DNA of 64,000 nt from Hyphomicrobiales bacterium. GTDB taxonomy: Bacteria > Pseudomonadota > Alphaproteobacteria > Rhizobiales > Rhizobiaceae. A program made the translations under genes and the position numbers. Shown piece by piece: positions 19,091 through 27,579 of the stretch; the stretch's first letter is position 1, and the number at the start of each line of letters is the position of its first letter. A model generated the notes under the pieces. It worked only from the letters and a program-made list of their open reading frames with translations. It made no database searches and was not told the origin of the DNA. The stretch is taken from NCBI GenBank assembly GCA_003963455.1, contig RXJA01000163.1:1-64000 (forward strand), written 5' to 3'.

Positions 19091-19813
19091 TCATTTCATG
19101 TGCTGTGAGCTTTTGCGATCACTACCTGCCAAATCGTTGAAGTCGAAGTGGCATATCGTGGCCCGCTGGGTGCGCGAGCCCCAGGCGACGGCGGCCACAT
19201 AGCCGCTCTCCACTTGCAACTCATGGAGCACAACGGCGGCATTGCATCCCGCGGGCGGTGACCGCACAAAAACACCGCTCTTGTCATCCAGGCCGATCTC
19301 AAGTCCGGTTCCATACAGGCCCACGCCAGCCGCCTTGAGTATGGCTTCGCGGCACGTCCAGAAGCGGAAGAACATCATGCGGCGTTCGTCCGCCGCCAGC
19401 GTTGCGAGATGGTCTATCTCGCCTGGCGAGAACAAAGTGCGGGCGATAGACCTCTCATCAAGGCCGGAAGTTACGTGTTGTATGTCGATTCCGATCTCGC
19501 GGTCGTCGGCCACGGCCAGCAAGGCAAGCGTCCCTGAATGGGAAAGGTTGAACGCAAGCGAACTTCCGTGAAGAACAGGCTTGCCGTTGGCAGTCTCCCC
19601 CAAATCGAGCTCTCCGGACCCCTGTCCGGTGTAAAGCGACAGCACCGTGCGCAAGGCGGTATGGGCCGCAACAAAACGCCGCTGATCATGCTCGAAGACA
19701 AAACGGGCGGCCCTGGCGACTTCGCCCTCGCTCAGTGTATCGATGCCTGCTTGTGATGCGGCTGCGTCCAGCGCTATCCGCCAGACGTGCACGTTCGAGC
19801 CGAGCGCATGCAT
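19091..19813 (-). CDS. Sfp-type 4'-phosphopantetheinyl transferase
   Basis: This ~240-aa enzyme is of the Sfp/HetI class. It has substrate-pocket Arg/His residues early (HDQRRFVAAHTALR), the LAFNLSHSG motif, Mg-binding GIDIQHV (residue about 110) and FWTCREAILKAAGVGLYG, corresponding to WxxKEAxxK with Arg in place of the first Lys. It transfers phosphopantetheine from CoA to the ACP serine. It is the first gene of the operon, 114 bases upstream of the PKS, so it most likely activates that PKS. The open frame can begin at a TTG (19825), but the ATG at 19813 is preferred. The C-terminal end is hydrophilic and unlike the family core. Confidence 0.9.
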   Translation of the reverse strand: MHALGSNVHVWRIALDAAASQAGIDTLSEGEVARAARFVFEHDQRRFVAAHTALRTVLSLYTGQGSGELDLGETANGKPVLHGSSLAFNLSHSGTLALLAVADDREIGIDIQHVTSGLDERSIARTLFSPGEIDHLATLAADERRMMFFRFWTCREAILKAAGVGLYGTGLEIGLDDKSGVFVRSPPAGCNAAVVLHELQVESGYVAAVAWGSRTQRATICHFDFNDLAGSDRKSSQHMK

Positions 19814-19959
19814 TGCCTGCTGCAAGCCAACCTCTCATGCAATAAGGTAGCCACCGCAAATGGCGGGCTCATGCCCTCGAATACACCTGCGCCAAGAACG
19901 ATATCGAACATCGAGCCACAAAGCCAAAGCATCCTTCCGACGGAATTCATACGTGGGCC

Positions 19960-20235
19960 TTACTGGGCGATCCCGACACCGTCATGTCTCGTCAAATTGT
20001 TCCCAAAGCCGAATTCGATATTCGAATTTCTACCGAGGCGCATGCCGTTCGGCCTAGGACGCGACCCAGAAAGTTCGCAAGGCTTTAACTTGCTGTCATG
20101 GCGCACGCCGACGATAGCAAAGAGCGCCTCCTCAATAGTTGGTGTTGCGATGTAGCGGTCTCCCGCTACCATATCAAACCCAAGGGCAGTCCTAAGGACG
20201 AGCGAGCCCAAAGCGATCCGGTTCGCGCTTCCCAA
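19960..20235 (-). CDS. Hypothetical protein, 91 aa, doubtful
   Basis: I do not recognise this frame. It reads GFDMVAGDRYIATPTIEEAL and then FAIVGVRHDSKLKPCELSGS, and is hydrophilic with no clear domain. Its RYIATPTIEEALF resembles RYIPTPTIAQALF in the foreign tail of the DUF736 gene at about 5.3 kb, so both may be fragments of one unknown protein. It sits alone between the PPTase operon and the amidotransferase-like gene; the surrounding 19814-20320 shows no other feature. It may be a remnant rather than an expressed gene. Confidence 0.3.
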   Translation of the reverse strand: MGSANRIALGSLVLRTALGFDMVAGDRYIATPTIEEALFAIVGVRHDSKLKPCELSGSRPRPNGMRLGRNSNIEFGFGNNLTRHDGVGIAQ

Positions 20236-20320
20236 TCATCACGACGACTCGCCTCTAGATCGCAAAATGACCCCGACCGTTCGTTCCGTGTCGCGGCGGC
20301 ACTGTTCAAAGCGGTGAGGG

Positions 20321-21079
20321 TCAGGCGCCCGATACCCAGCGGATGATGTTTGCCATCAGGCGGCCGTAAGGCGGCCAGGTCAGGAACTCCTGCGACAGCC
20401 AGTGCGGACCGATGTCGGTCGTCCAGGCGGCGGTACGACCCTTGCCGTGCTCGCGCACCGAAAGCAGAGGCCAGTCGGCGCCGCGATAGTGACAGGAGGC
20501 GAGCAGTCGGGAGGAGCCGTCTCGGCGGAAGTCGGTCTTGTTCATGCCGAGGATCGGCGGCAGCGGTCCCTCTATGCCGGCAAGAACCGGATGCGAAGCC
20601 TGCAGGATCGAGGCCTCCAAGCCCTGCGGCACTTCCAGCCCGTCGCTGAACGGCAGGCAGCGCACCGGCAGAACGTCCTCCACCGGCGTGTCGTGGAAGC
20701 GCGCGGTGCCAAACATCCCCTGGAAGCCCATATAGCCGCCCGCCAGCATCAGTCCGCCGCCGGCCTCGACATAGGCTTTAATCACGTCAAGCCGGTTGAC
20801 GCCGACGCGGCCCGCGCGCGCCTCAGGCGTGACCAGCAGGCTCAGCGCGCCGACATCGGAGATCACCACCGCGTTGTAGGGCGTAAGCTTTTCGAGGTCA
20901 TAGGGAAATTCGGCCGTGCAGCGCTCGCCGCCGATCTGGGTGACCGAGATGCCTTCGGCGGCCAGCGCCGCGTTGAAGGCGGCCGCGCCGTTGACATACG
21001 CGGCGCTCGTCAGCACCTCGGCGCCGGAAGCCACCGATGTCGTGGCCGAAAAGGTTTCGCCCGCAAGTAGGATTCTCAT
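20321..21079 (-). CDS. Glutamine-amidotransferase-like protein of the sugar transporter operon
   Basis: The 252-aa protein has a class I glutamine-amidotransferase-like (flavodoxin-like) fold. It shows alternating strand/helix segments, VVISDVGALSLL and GGGLMLAGGYMGFQGMFG. These are typical of a conserved family found beside carbohydrate ABC transporters. The nucleophile-elbow Cys of true amidotransferases is absent (Gly-Gly-Tyr in its place), so ammonia transfer is unlikely; a sugar-modifying or binding role is inferred only from context. The ATG at 21079 is downstream of a strong terminator-like hairpin that separates it from the binding-protein gene, so it may be expressed at a lower level than the rest of the operon. 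Confidence 0.65.
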   Translation of the reverse strand: MRILLAGETFSATTSVASGAEVLTSAAYVNGAAAFNAALAAEGISVTQIGGERCTAEFPYDLEKLTPYNAVVISDVGALSLLVTPEARAGRVGVNRLDVIKAYVEAGGGLMLAGGYMGFQGMFGTARFHDTPVEDVLPVRCLPFSDGLEVPQGLEASILQASHPVLAGIEGPLPPILGMNKTDFRRDGSSRLLASCHYRGADWPLLSVREHGKGRTAAWTTDIGPHWLSQEFLTWPPYGRLMANIIRWVSGA

Positions 21080-21109
21080 CGCGTCGCCCTCGCGCGCTTG
21101 TTCGGAGAT

Positions 21110-21141
21110 AAAAAGCGGGCGCCGGTCACAGCCGGCGCCCG
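21110..21141 (-). terminator. Rho-independent terminator or attenuator inside the sugar operon
   Basis: On the minus strand a perfect 10-bp stem (CGGGCGCCGG with CCGGCGCCCG) and a 6-base loop are followed immediately by GC and a run of five T. It lies just after the binding-protein stop (21158) and before the amidotransferase-like start (21079). It probably stops most transcripts after the binding-protein gene and lets some read through. Confidence 0.75.
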
Positions 21142-21157
21142 TCGACCCTTGGGAGGC

Positions 21158-22159
21158 TTAGAACTTGAACTCGGCAAGATTCTCCGGTGTCACGATCTTG
21201 GCCGGGCCGAGCACCAGCTCGCCACCGGCGCCGATCGTGTATTCACCCAGACGGCCGGCCTTGAACTTCTCGCCTTCCTTGCCGGTGATTTTGCATTGCG
21301 CCAGAGCCTGGGCGGTCTGGTAGGTCAGGTAGCCGAGATCGGAGACATTCCACCAGATGTCCTGGGCGGATCCATCCTTGATGTATTTCGAAATCAGCGT
21401 GGCAGGCGCGAGGCCCGTCAGCTTGACCTTGCCCATCAGGCCGGCTTCCTCCAGCGCGCGCGCCGCGGCCGGCAGGCCGATGCCGGCCGGCACGATGATC
21501 GCCTTCAGGTCGGGGAAGGCCTGGACCAGCGCCAGCGCCTGCTGCTGGTTGACCTGCTCGCTTTCCTCGCCATAGGCGACCTGAACCAGCTTCATCTTCG
21601 AAAATTTCGGCTCCGCCGCCATCTTCTTCTTCATGAAGTCGATCCAGGCGTTCTGGTTGGTGGCCGTCGGTGTCGACGACAGGATGGCGAAATCGCCCTC
21701 GCCGCTCATCAGATTGTAGGCGCTTTCCAGCATCATCTCTGCCAGGCTGTCGCCCTTGGCCTGGTTGACGAAGACCGAGCGGGCGTCGCCGGCGACGTCG
21801 GAATCGTAGGACACCACCTTCACGCCCTGCTGTGCCGCGCGCTTCAGCGCCGGCGCGACGGCATTGGCGTCATTGGCCGAGATCGCGATGACACCGACCT
21901 TCTGCGTCACAAGGCTGTTGATGAAATCGATCTGCGCATCCGCCGTGGCCTGCGACGGCGCGACCTGGATGGCTTTGCCGCCGATTTCCTTGGCGGCTTC
22001 TTCGGCGCCCTGCTGGGCGACCTTGAAATAGGGGTCGGTGTCGAGCTTGGGCAGGAAGCCGACGGTCACCGGCTCCTTGGCGCATTCGTCAGCGAAGGCC
22101 AGCGAAGCAGGGGCAAGCAGAACCGAGGTTGCGAGCAGGGCTAGTCGAAACGCTTTCAT
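21158..22159 (-). CDS. CUT2-family sugar ABC transporter, periplasmic binding protein
   Basis: The 333-aa protein has a clear Sec signal peptide (KAFRLALLATSVLLAPASLA, cleavage about residue 23). A periplasmic-binding-protein type I fold follows, of the RbsB/RhaS/LsrB group: VGFLPKLDTDPYFKVAQQGA, VIAISANDANAVAPALKRA, VVSYDSDV, and AIIVPAGIGLPAAARAL in the second lobe. The ATG has AGGAG upstream. Encoded after its permeases in one operon divergent from a ROK regulator. The ligand (rhamnose, ribose, AI-2 or another pentose/hexose) cannot be told from sequence alone; the closest feel is to rhamnose/AI-2 binders. Confidence 0.88.
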   Translation of the reverse strand: MKAFRLALLATSVLLAPASLAFADECAKEPVTVGFLPKLDTDPYFKVAQQGAEEAAKEIGGKAIQVAPSQATADAQIDFINSLVTQKVGVIAISANDANAVAPALKRAAQQGVKVVSYDSDVAGDARSVFVNQAKGDSLAEMMLESAYNLMSGEGDFAILSSTPTATNQNAWIDFMKKKMAAEPKFSKMKLVQVAYGEESEQVNQQQALALVQAFPDLKAIIVPAGIGLPAAARALEEAGLMGKVKLTGLAPATLISKYIKDGSAQDIWWNVSDLGYLTYQTAQALAQCKITGKEGEKFKAGRLGEYTIGAGGELVLGPAKIVTPENLAEFKF

Positions 22160-22205
22160 TGTTTACTCCTCCATCAGACTCCGGGCTTCGAGAAGGGGCC
22201 CGAGA

Positions 22206-23195
22206 TCACCCCTTGGTCTCGCGCATGGCGCGCGATCTTGAGAGACGCTCCTCCAGGGAGCGCCAGTAATTGCCGATGAGCAGCGAGCCGATCAGAAGCA
22301 GGCCGATGATCATGCCCTGAGCGTCGCCGCCGATCTGGTTGAGCGCCAGCACGTTGCGGATGATGGCGATCAGCACCAGCGCCAGCATGACACCAGTCAG
22401 CTTGCCCTTGCCGCCGAAGACGCTGACGCCGCCGAGCAGCACGATGGTGATGACGTCGAGCTCCATGCCGAGCGCGTTGTTGGCGCGCGCATTGGCAAGA
22501 CGCGCCGTGTAGACGATGCCGGCGATCGCCGCGACGACGCCCGACACGATGAAGAGCGAAAGCACCATGCGGCGCGTGTTGATGCCGGAATAGCGCGCGA
22601 CCTCGGGGCTGCCGCCAAGCGCGTAGAGCCGCTTTCCGGTCGCGGTCTTCTGCAGGACAATCGCGAAGACCGGCGCAAGCAGCAGGAAGGGCACAATGGT
22701 CCAGGGGATCTGCGTGCCCGGCAGATTGTTGATGCCGAAATCGACGATCTCGGGCGGCAGGATGTTGACCGAGCCGGTGCCGAGCAGGATGTAGCCGATG
22801 CCACGATAGAGCGCCATCGTGCCCAGCGTCACCACCAGCGACTGCAGGCCCAGGCGCGACACCAGAAAACCGTTGAAGGCGCCGAGCAATGCTCCGAAGA
22901 GCAGCGTCAGCGGGATCGCGGCAAAGGTCGGCATGCCGGCCTGGACAGCTAGGCCGAAAATCACAGAGGAGAGCGCCAGCGCCGAGGCAATCGACAGGTC
23001 GATCTCGCGGCAGATGATGAGCAACGTCATGGGCAGGATCAGCAGCGCCTTTTCCGAAGCGCTGGCCGCAAGCTGTGAGAGGTTGAAGCCGGAGACGAAA
23101 TTCGGCACGAAAATCGCGGCGTAGAGGAAGACGGCGAGACAGGCGGCGGCCAGCAGCAGGTCCCAGAAGTCGATCGAGCGGAGGAATTTCGTCAT
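22206..23195 (-). CDS. CUT2-family sugar ABC transporter permease
   Basis: The 329-aa membrane protein has about ten hydrophobic helices and the RbsC/RhaP-type signature: IDLSIASALALSS near residue 65, VVTLGTMALYRGIGYILLGT and GGVSVFGGKGKLTGVMLALV. The ATG at 23195 overlaps the stop of the upstream fusion gene by four bases (ATGA), so the longer upstream frame is spurious. It should pair with the permease half of the upstream fusion protein to form the heterodimeric channel. Confidence 0.88.
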   Translation of the reverse strand: MTKFLRSIDFWDLLLAAACLAVFLYAAIFVPNFVSGFNLSQLAASASEKALLILPMTLLIICREIDLSIASALALSSVIFGLAVQAGMPTFAAIPLTLLFGALLGAFNGFLVSRLGLQSLVVTLGTMALYRGIGYILLGTGSVNILPPEIVDFGINNLPGTQIPWTIVPFLLLAPVFAIVLQKTATGKRLYALGGSPEVARYSGINTRRMVLSLFIVSGVVAAIAGIVYTARLANARANNALGMELDVITIVLLGGVSVFGGKGKLTGVMLALVLIAIIRNVLALNQIGGDAQGMIIGLLLIGSLLIGNYWRSLEERLSRSRAMRETKG

Positions 23196-25753
23196 CTCAT
23201 CCTCGCCTGTCTTGCCTGTTCGGCGCGGCGCACGATGAAAGTGTCGATGCCGATGGCGACGAGGATCACCAGGCCGTAGACGCCCTGCAGCCACAGCGGA
23301 TCGACGCGCACCAGGGTCAACCCGTTCTTGATGACCAGCAGCGTGAGCGATCCGAGCACGATGCCGAGCAGTGTGCCGGAGCCGCCGCGGATGGCGACGC
23401 CACCGACCACGGCGGAGGCGATCACCGTCAGCTCGAAACCGAGCGCGACGCGGGCATCAATGGTGGCGTAGCGCGAGGCCCAGAGCGCGCCGCACAGGCC
23501 GCCGAGCAGCCCCGCCAGCCCGAAGGCCATCAGAATGCGTCGGTCGACCGGAATGCCGATCAGGCGGGCGCCGTCCGGATTGGAGCCGGCGGCAAAAAGC
23601 TCGCGGCCCACGGTTGTGCGATAGAGCAGCACATAACCGGCGCCGAGGACGACGACAGCGATGGCGACGATCAGCGGCACGCCGGCGAGTTTCAGCCCGG
23701 TCATGTCGAGCCATCGCTGCGTCACCTCGTCGGCGCTGATCTGGTCGCCGGCGGCCCAGATCGAGTTGAAGCCGCGGAAGATCGACATCGAGGCAAGCGT
23801 GACGACGATAGCCGGGATTTTTCCCCGAGTGACGACGATCCCGTTGATAAGCCCGCAGACGGTGCCGACCACGCAGGCGGTTGCGAGGCCAATGGCGATG
23901 TCGAGGCCGGGATAGGCCTGGACCATGCTCGCCGCCATATAGGCAGACAGGCCGATCACCGAGGCGATGGAAAGGTCGATGTTGCGGGTGATCAGCACAA
24001 GCATCTGGGCAAGCGCCGCAACCACCAGCAGCGCCGCGTCCATCGAGACGGCGGTCAGGTTGGCGACGCTGACCATGCGCGGATTGATGATGGTGACGGG
24101 AATGGCGACCGCCAGCATCGCGGCAAGCAAGCCGAACTCACGGCGCCTGAGGATGCTTGCCGGGCCTTCGCTCGCCTCTTCCAACGCGGTCTGTTCCGTC
24201 TGCGTCGTCGCGCCGGCTTGCTCTACCGTTCGGGTCGCTGCCTCGAGCACCTTTTCCTGGGTTGCTTCGCCGTTCGCGAATTCGGCCGTGCGATGGCCCT
24301 CGCGCAGCACGACGACGCGGTCGCACATGCCGATGAGCTCGGGCATTTCGGAAGAGATCAACAGGATCGCCATGCCTTGCGCGGCAAGGTCAGCAATCAT
24401 GGCATGCACCTCGGCCTTGGTGCCGACGTCGATGCCTTGTGTCGGTTCGTCGAGGATCAGGACGCGCGGCTCGGTACGCAGCCATTTGGCCAGCACCACC
24501 TTCTGCTGGTTGCCGCCGGAAAGCTCCTTCACCGGCTGGCCATACCCGCGGAAGCGCAACTTCATTCGCTTCAGCCAGTCGGCGACAAGGCCGATAGCGC
24601 GGTCGGCACCGTAGAGGCCAAAACGCGACGCCTTGTCCAGCAGAGGCAGGACGGCGTTATCGAGAACGCCGAAATCCATCACCAGGCTCTGGCCCATGCG
24701 GTCTTCCGAGATATAGGCGATACGTGCGTCCATGGCGTCGCGCGCGGACGTGAAGCGCACCGGCTTGCCGTCGATGAGGATCTGGCCGGCATCCGGCTGG
24801 TCTATGCCGAACAGCACGCGCGCGATCTCGGTGCGGCCGCTGCCGACCAGACCGCCCAAGCCCACCACCTCGCCGGCATTGAGCTTGAGGTCGATATCGG
24901 CGAAGGCGCCGGCGCGCGACAGTCCCCTCGCCTCCAGCACAAGCGCGCCGGGCTTTTCGCGGCGATCCGGATAGAGATCGCTCACCTCGCGGCCGACCAT
25001 CATGGAGATCGCCGCGGCGCGGCCGAGTTCGGCCTTCGGCCGGACGCCGACGAGACGGCCGTCGCGCAGCACCGCGATGCGGTCGGCAATGCGGAAGATC
25101 TCGTCCATGCGATGGCCGACGAACATCATTGCCACGCCGTGCTGTCTGAGATCGGCGACGACGGTGAAAAGCCGCTCCACCTCGCGCTGTGAGAGTGCGG
25201 CGGTCGGCTCGTCCATGATCAGCACGCGCGCGTCGAGCGACAGCGCCCGCGCGATCTCGACCAGCTGCTGTTCGGAGGTGCGCAAGGCACCGAGCCTGGT
25301 GTCGGCCGGCACGGCAAGACCGACGGTCGCCAGCACCTTCTTCGCGCCTGCGAGCATGGCGGCACTGTCGATGCCGCCGAAGCCGCGCGGCATATGACCG
25401 AGATAGATATTTTCCGCGACCGACAGGTCGGGAAACAGGCCGGGATGCTGGTGCATGACCGCGATGCCGGCGGCTTGAGCGTCGTGCGGGGAACGGAAGG
25501 CGGCGGGTTTGCCGTCGACCTCGACATGGCCCTCCGTCGGCGTATGCACGCCGGCCAGCAGTTTCACGCAGGTGCTCTTGCCGGCGCCGTTCTCGCCGAG
25601 CAGCGCCAGCACCTCGCCCGAATGCAAGTCGAAGGAAACGTCCTTCAGCGCGACGGTGCCGCCGAAGGCCTTGGTGGCGCCGACCAGCGCCACTGGAGCA
25701 GCCTTCCCAGGCGCCGTCGCAACGACTTCACCAAGCGCGCCTTGCTGCAGCAC
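23192..25753 (-). CDS. Sugar ABC transporter: two-domain ATPase fused to a permease
   Basis: This 853-aa protein joins what are usually two genes. Residues about 20-510 form a tandem CUT2 ATPase. Domain 1 has GENGAGKST, Walker B VLIMDEPTAAL. Domain 2 has the usual degenerate first loop GLVGSGRTE, then LSGGNQQKVVLAKWL and VLILDEPTQGID. After a Gln/Glu/Thr-rich linker (about 505-535), residues 540-850 form a CUT2 permease with about ten helices (NIDLSIASVIGLSAYMAA, GGVAIRGGSGTLLGIVLGSL). The frame is continuous, so this is a genuine fusion and not two genes. Start is GTG at 25753 with GGGAGGAAAC upstream. First gene of the operon; the divergent ROK gene is the obvious regulator. Confidence 0.9.
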   Translation of the reverse strand: MLQQGALGEVVATAPGKAAPVALVGATKAFGGTVALKDVSFDLHSGEVLALLGENGAGKSTCVKLLAGVHTPTEGHVEVDGKPAAFRSPHDAQAAGIAVMHQHPGLFPDLSVAENIYLGHMPRGFGGIDSAAMLAGAKKVLATVGLAVPADTRLGALRTSEQQLVEIARALSLDARVLIMDEPTAALSQREVERLFTVVADLRQHGVAMMFVGHRMDEIFRIADRIAVLRDGRLVGVRPKAELGRAAAISMMVGREVSDLYPDRREKPGALVLEARGLSRAGAFADIDLKLNAGEVVGLGGLVGSGRTEIARVLFGIDQPDAGQILIDGKPVRFTSARDAMDARIAYISEDRMGQSLVMDFGVLDNAVLPLLDKASRFGLYGADRAIGLVADWLKRMKLRFRGYGQPVKELSGGNQQKVVLAKWLRTEPRVLILDEPTQGIDVGTKAEVHAMIADLAAQGMAILLISSEMPELIGMCDRVVVLREGHRTAEFANGEATQEKVLEAATRTVEQAGATTQTEQTALEEASEGPASILRRREFGLLAAMLAVAIPVTIINPRMVSVANLTAVSMDAALLVVAALAQMLVLITRNIDLSIASVIGLSAYMAASMVQAYPGLDIAIGLATACVVGTVCGLINGIVVTRGKIPAIVVTLASMSIFRGFNSIWAAGDQISADEVTQRWLDMTGLKLAGVPLIVAIAVVVLGAGYVLLYRTTVGRELFAAGSNPDGARLIGIPVDRRILMAFGLAGLLGGLCGALWASRYATIDARVALGFELTVIASAVVGGVAIRGGSGTLLGIVLGSLTLLVIKNGLTLVRVDPLWLQGVYGLVILVAIGIDTFIVRRAEQARQARMR

Positions 25754-25942
25754 GTTTCCTCCCTGGTCGTAGTTATTTTTTCAGTTTGCTATATTAAATG
25801 CCCCCAGGCCGCAACCGGAAAATTGACTTACTGGCGCGCAACGCGCAGTGTCGCGCCACGCTTCGACGCGATCCGGCGGCTTCACGGCCGCGATTGCAAA
25901 TAGAGCCGGCCGTACTTGCGGCAAGACCTGGGAGATGGCAAT

Positions 25943-27193
25943 TTGTCCGGAAAAGGCAGCAATTCGGTCAAGGTGCGGCATTACAATGAACGTTTCGTGC
26001 TCGATGCCATCCGCCGCCTGAAGGAGGCGTCCAAGTCAGATCTGGCGCGTGCCGCCCATCTCACGCCGGCCGCCGTCGCGGATATCGTTGACGGGCTCGA
26101 GTCGGCCGGTTTCGTAAAGCAAGTGGGAAAAAGGTTCGGTCAACGCGGATCGCCTTCGATCCTCTACCGGCTGGCCCCGGAGCGCATCTACAGCGTCGGT
26201 ATCAAGATCGGCCGGCGCGCGCTGGAGGCAGTGCTTGTCGACTTCGCCGGCGAGGTGCGGGCACGCGCCTCGCACGAATACCGCTATCCGGACCCGGACC
26301 TGGTGCGCAAGGCCGGCAACACTTCGCTTGCCAACTTCGAGGCGCTGGTTGACGGCCTCGACGATGCCTCGATTGTCGGTGTCGGCATCGCCTCGCCCTA
26401 TTTCCTCGGCGGCTGGAGCGAGGAGCTGGGCTTCCCTGACGACCTCGGCGATCGTTGGGAGGCGATCGACCTGATGACATTCTTCGCGACGCCGGCGAAG
26501 ACGCCGGTGTTCATCGAGAACGACGCCACCTCGGCGGCATTGGCCGAGCTGGTGCAGGGCGCCGGCGCGCGCTTCCACGATTTCATGCATATCTCGATCG
26601 ACACATTCGTCGGCGGCGGCCTGGTGCAGGGCGGCAAGGTGCATACCGGCCCGCACGGCAACAGCGCCGCGCTCGGCCCGTTGCCGGTCTCACCGTCAAG
26701 CCTGGATTCGGTTGCGGCCAAGCCCGCGCGCTATCAGAGCCTGCTGCACCGCGCCTCGATCTATGTGCTGGCCAATCACCTGAAGTCTCGCGGCATCGAG
26801 ATCGTTCGGGTACGGGAGCTCGACCCCATGCCGCCGGGGGCGCGCGAACCACTGTTCGAATGGATCGAGGACTGCGCCAACGCGCTGGTCGAGGCGATCA
26901 TCGCCATCACCTCGGTCATCGACATTGAAGCTATCGTGCTGGACTCGATCCTGCCGCGCTCGATCCATCTTGAACTGCTGGCGAAGGTGCAAAACCAGTT
27001 CAACCGCGTCAGCGCCATCGGCATTGTCGCGCCCGAAATCGTGCCTGGACAGTTCGGCCCTGAGGCCTCGCCGCTCGGCGCGGCCATGCTGCCCTTCTCA
27101 GCCTTGCTTGCGCCTGACAGCAGCGTGCTGATGATCGGCAAGGACAGGACGAAGCTCTTGGGCAGCCTTTCAGCTCTGGCTGGTCAGAGTTGA
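25943..27193 (+). CDS. ROK-family transcriptional regulator
   Basis: The ~416-aa protein has an N-terminal winged helix-turn-helix (residues about 5-75: FVLDAIRRLKEASKSDLARA, LTPAAVADIVDGLES) and a ROK (NagC/XylR/Mlc) sugar-binding fold. The latter includes GVGIASPYFLGGW, FIENDATSAALAEL and GGGLVQGGKVHTGPHGNSAA. The ROK zinc signature (CxCGxxGCxE) is absent; only one Cys remains. It is divergent from the CUT2 transporter and probably represses it until the sugar binds. Start: TTG at 25943 with GGGAGATGG upstream is preferred over the TTG at 25916. The 190-bp intergenic region is AT-rich near 25765-25800 and should hold both promoters. Confidence 0.85.
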   Translation: MSGKGSNSVKVRHYNERFVLDAIRRLKEASKSDLARAAHLTPAAVADIVDGLESAGFVKQVGKRFGQRGSPSILYRLAPERIYSVGIKIGRRALEAVLVDFAGEVRARASHEYRYPDPDLVRKAGNTSLANFEALVDGLDDASIVGVGIASPYFLGGWSEELGFPDDLGDRWEAIDLMTFFATPAKTPVFIENDATSAALAELVQGAGARFHDFMHISIDTFVGGGLVQGGKVHTGPHGNSAALGPLPVSPSSLDSVAAKPARYQSLLHRASIYVLANHLKSRGIEIVRVRELDPMPPGAREPLFEWIEDCANALVEAIIAITSVIDIEAIVLDSILPRSIHLELLAKVQNQFNRVSAIGIVAPEIVPGQFGPEASPLGAAMLPFSALLAPDSSVLMIGKDRTKLLGSLSALAGQS

Positions 27194-27380
27194 CAGCCAG
27201 CGGCCGCGACGGTCTTCTTCGGCCTAGCGCCTTGTCCTAATGTGTAAGGCAAAGCTTGTGATGAGCGGCTTAGATTTTCGGAAGAACAAATCATCGGACA
27301 TTTGTGGGACGCTGCGGGCGGGATAGCGAGCCGATCGAGGCGGTGGCTGTCGGCACGCGGCTTCGGCGGTCATCCAACAA

Positions 27381-27447
27381 CGCAAAAACCGCCCCGGGTT
27401 AGATCGGGGGGTTATTGATTTGTGATCGAATTGGTTGCGGGGACCGG
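27381..27447 (-). repeat. tRNA-fMet-3'-end-like element with terminator, copy 2
   Basis: Same element and orientation as at 4887-4953. On the minus strand it reads CCGGTCCCCGCAACCA, a spacer ending AAATCAATAA, a weakened hairpin (the 5' arm has drifted to CCCCCCGAT against CCCGGGGCGG) and five T. The first fifteen bases extend one base further into the tRNA T stem than copy 1. The degeneration of the hairpin suggests this copy is no longer under selection. With copy 1 it brackets a 22.4-kb segment. Apart from this repeat, 27194-27579 shows nothing recognisable. Confidence 0.6.
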
Positions 27448-27579
27448 CCTCGAAACTGGAAACTTTGCTTGAGAAACTCCGCTCAGCAGTCGAACGCAGT
27501 TGTAGAGGCGTTTTGACGCTATCCCTCCCACGCTCGGCGCCCGACGGCTGAGGCGGCGAACAGCGCCATGTCGGTCGAT

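Noticed and set aside
24218..25192. 324-codon plus-strand frame antisense to the sugar ATPase fusion
   Set aside because: No family motif; composition (His, Gln, Asp, Arg) is that of an antisense shadow.
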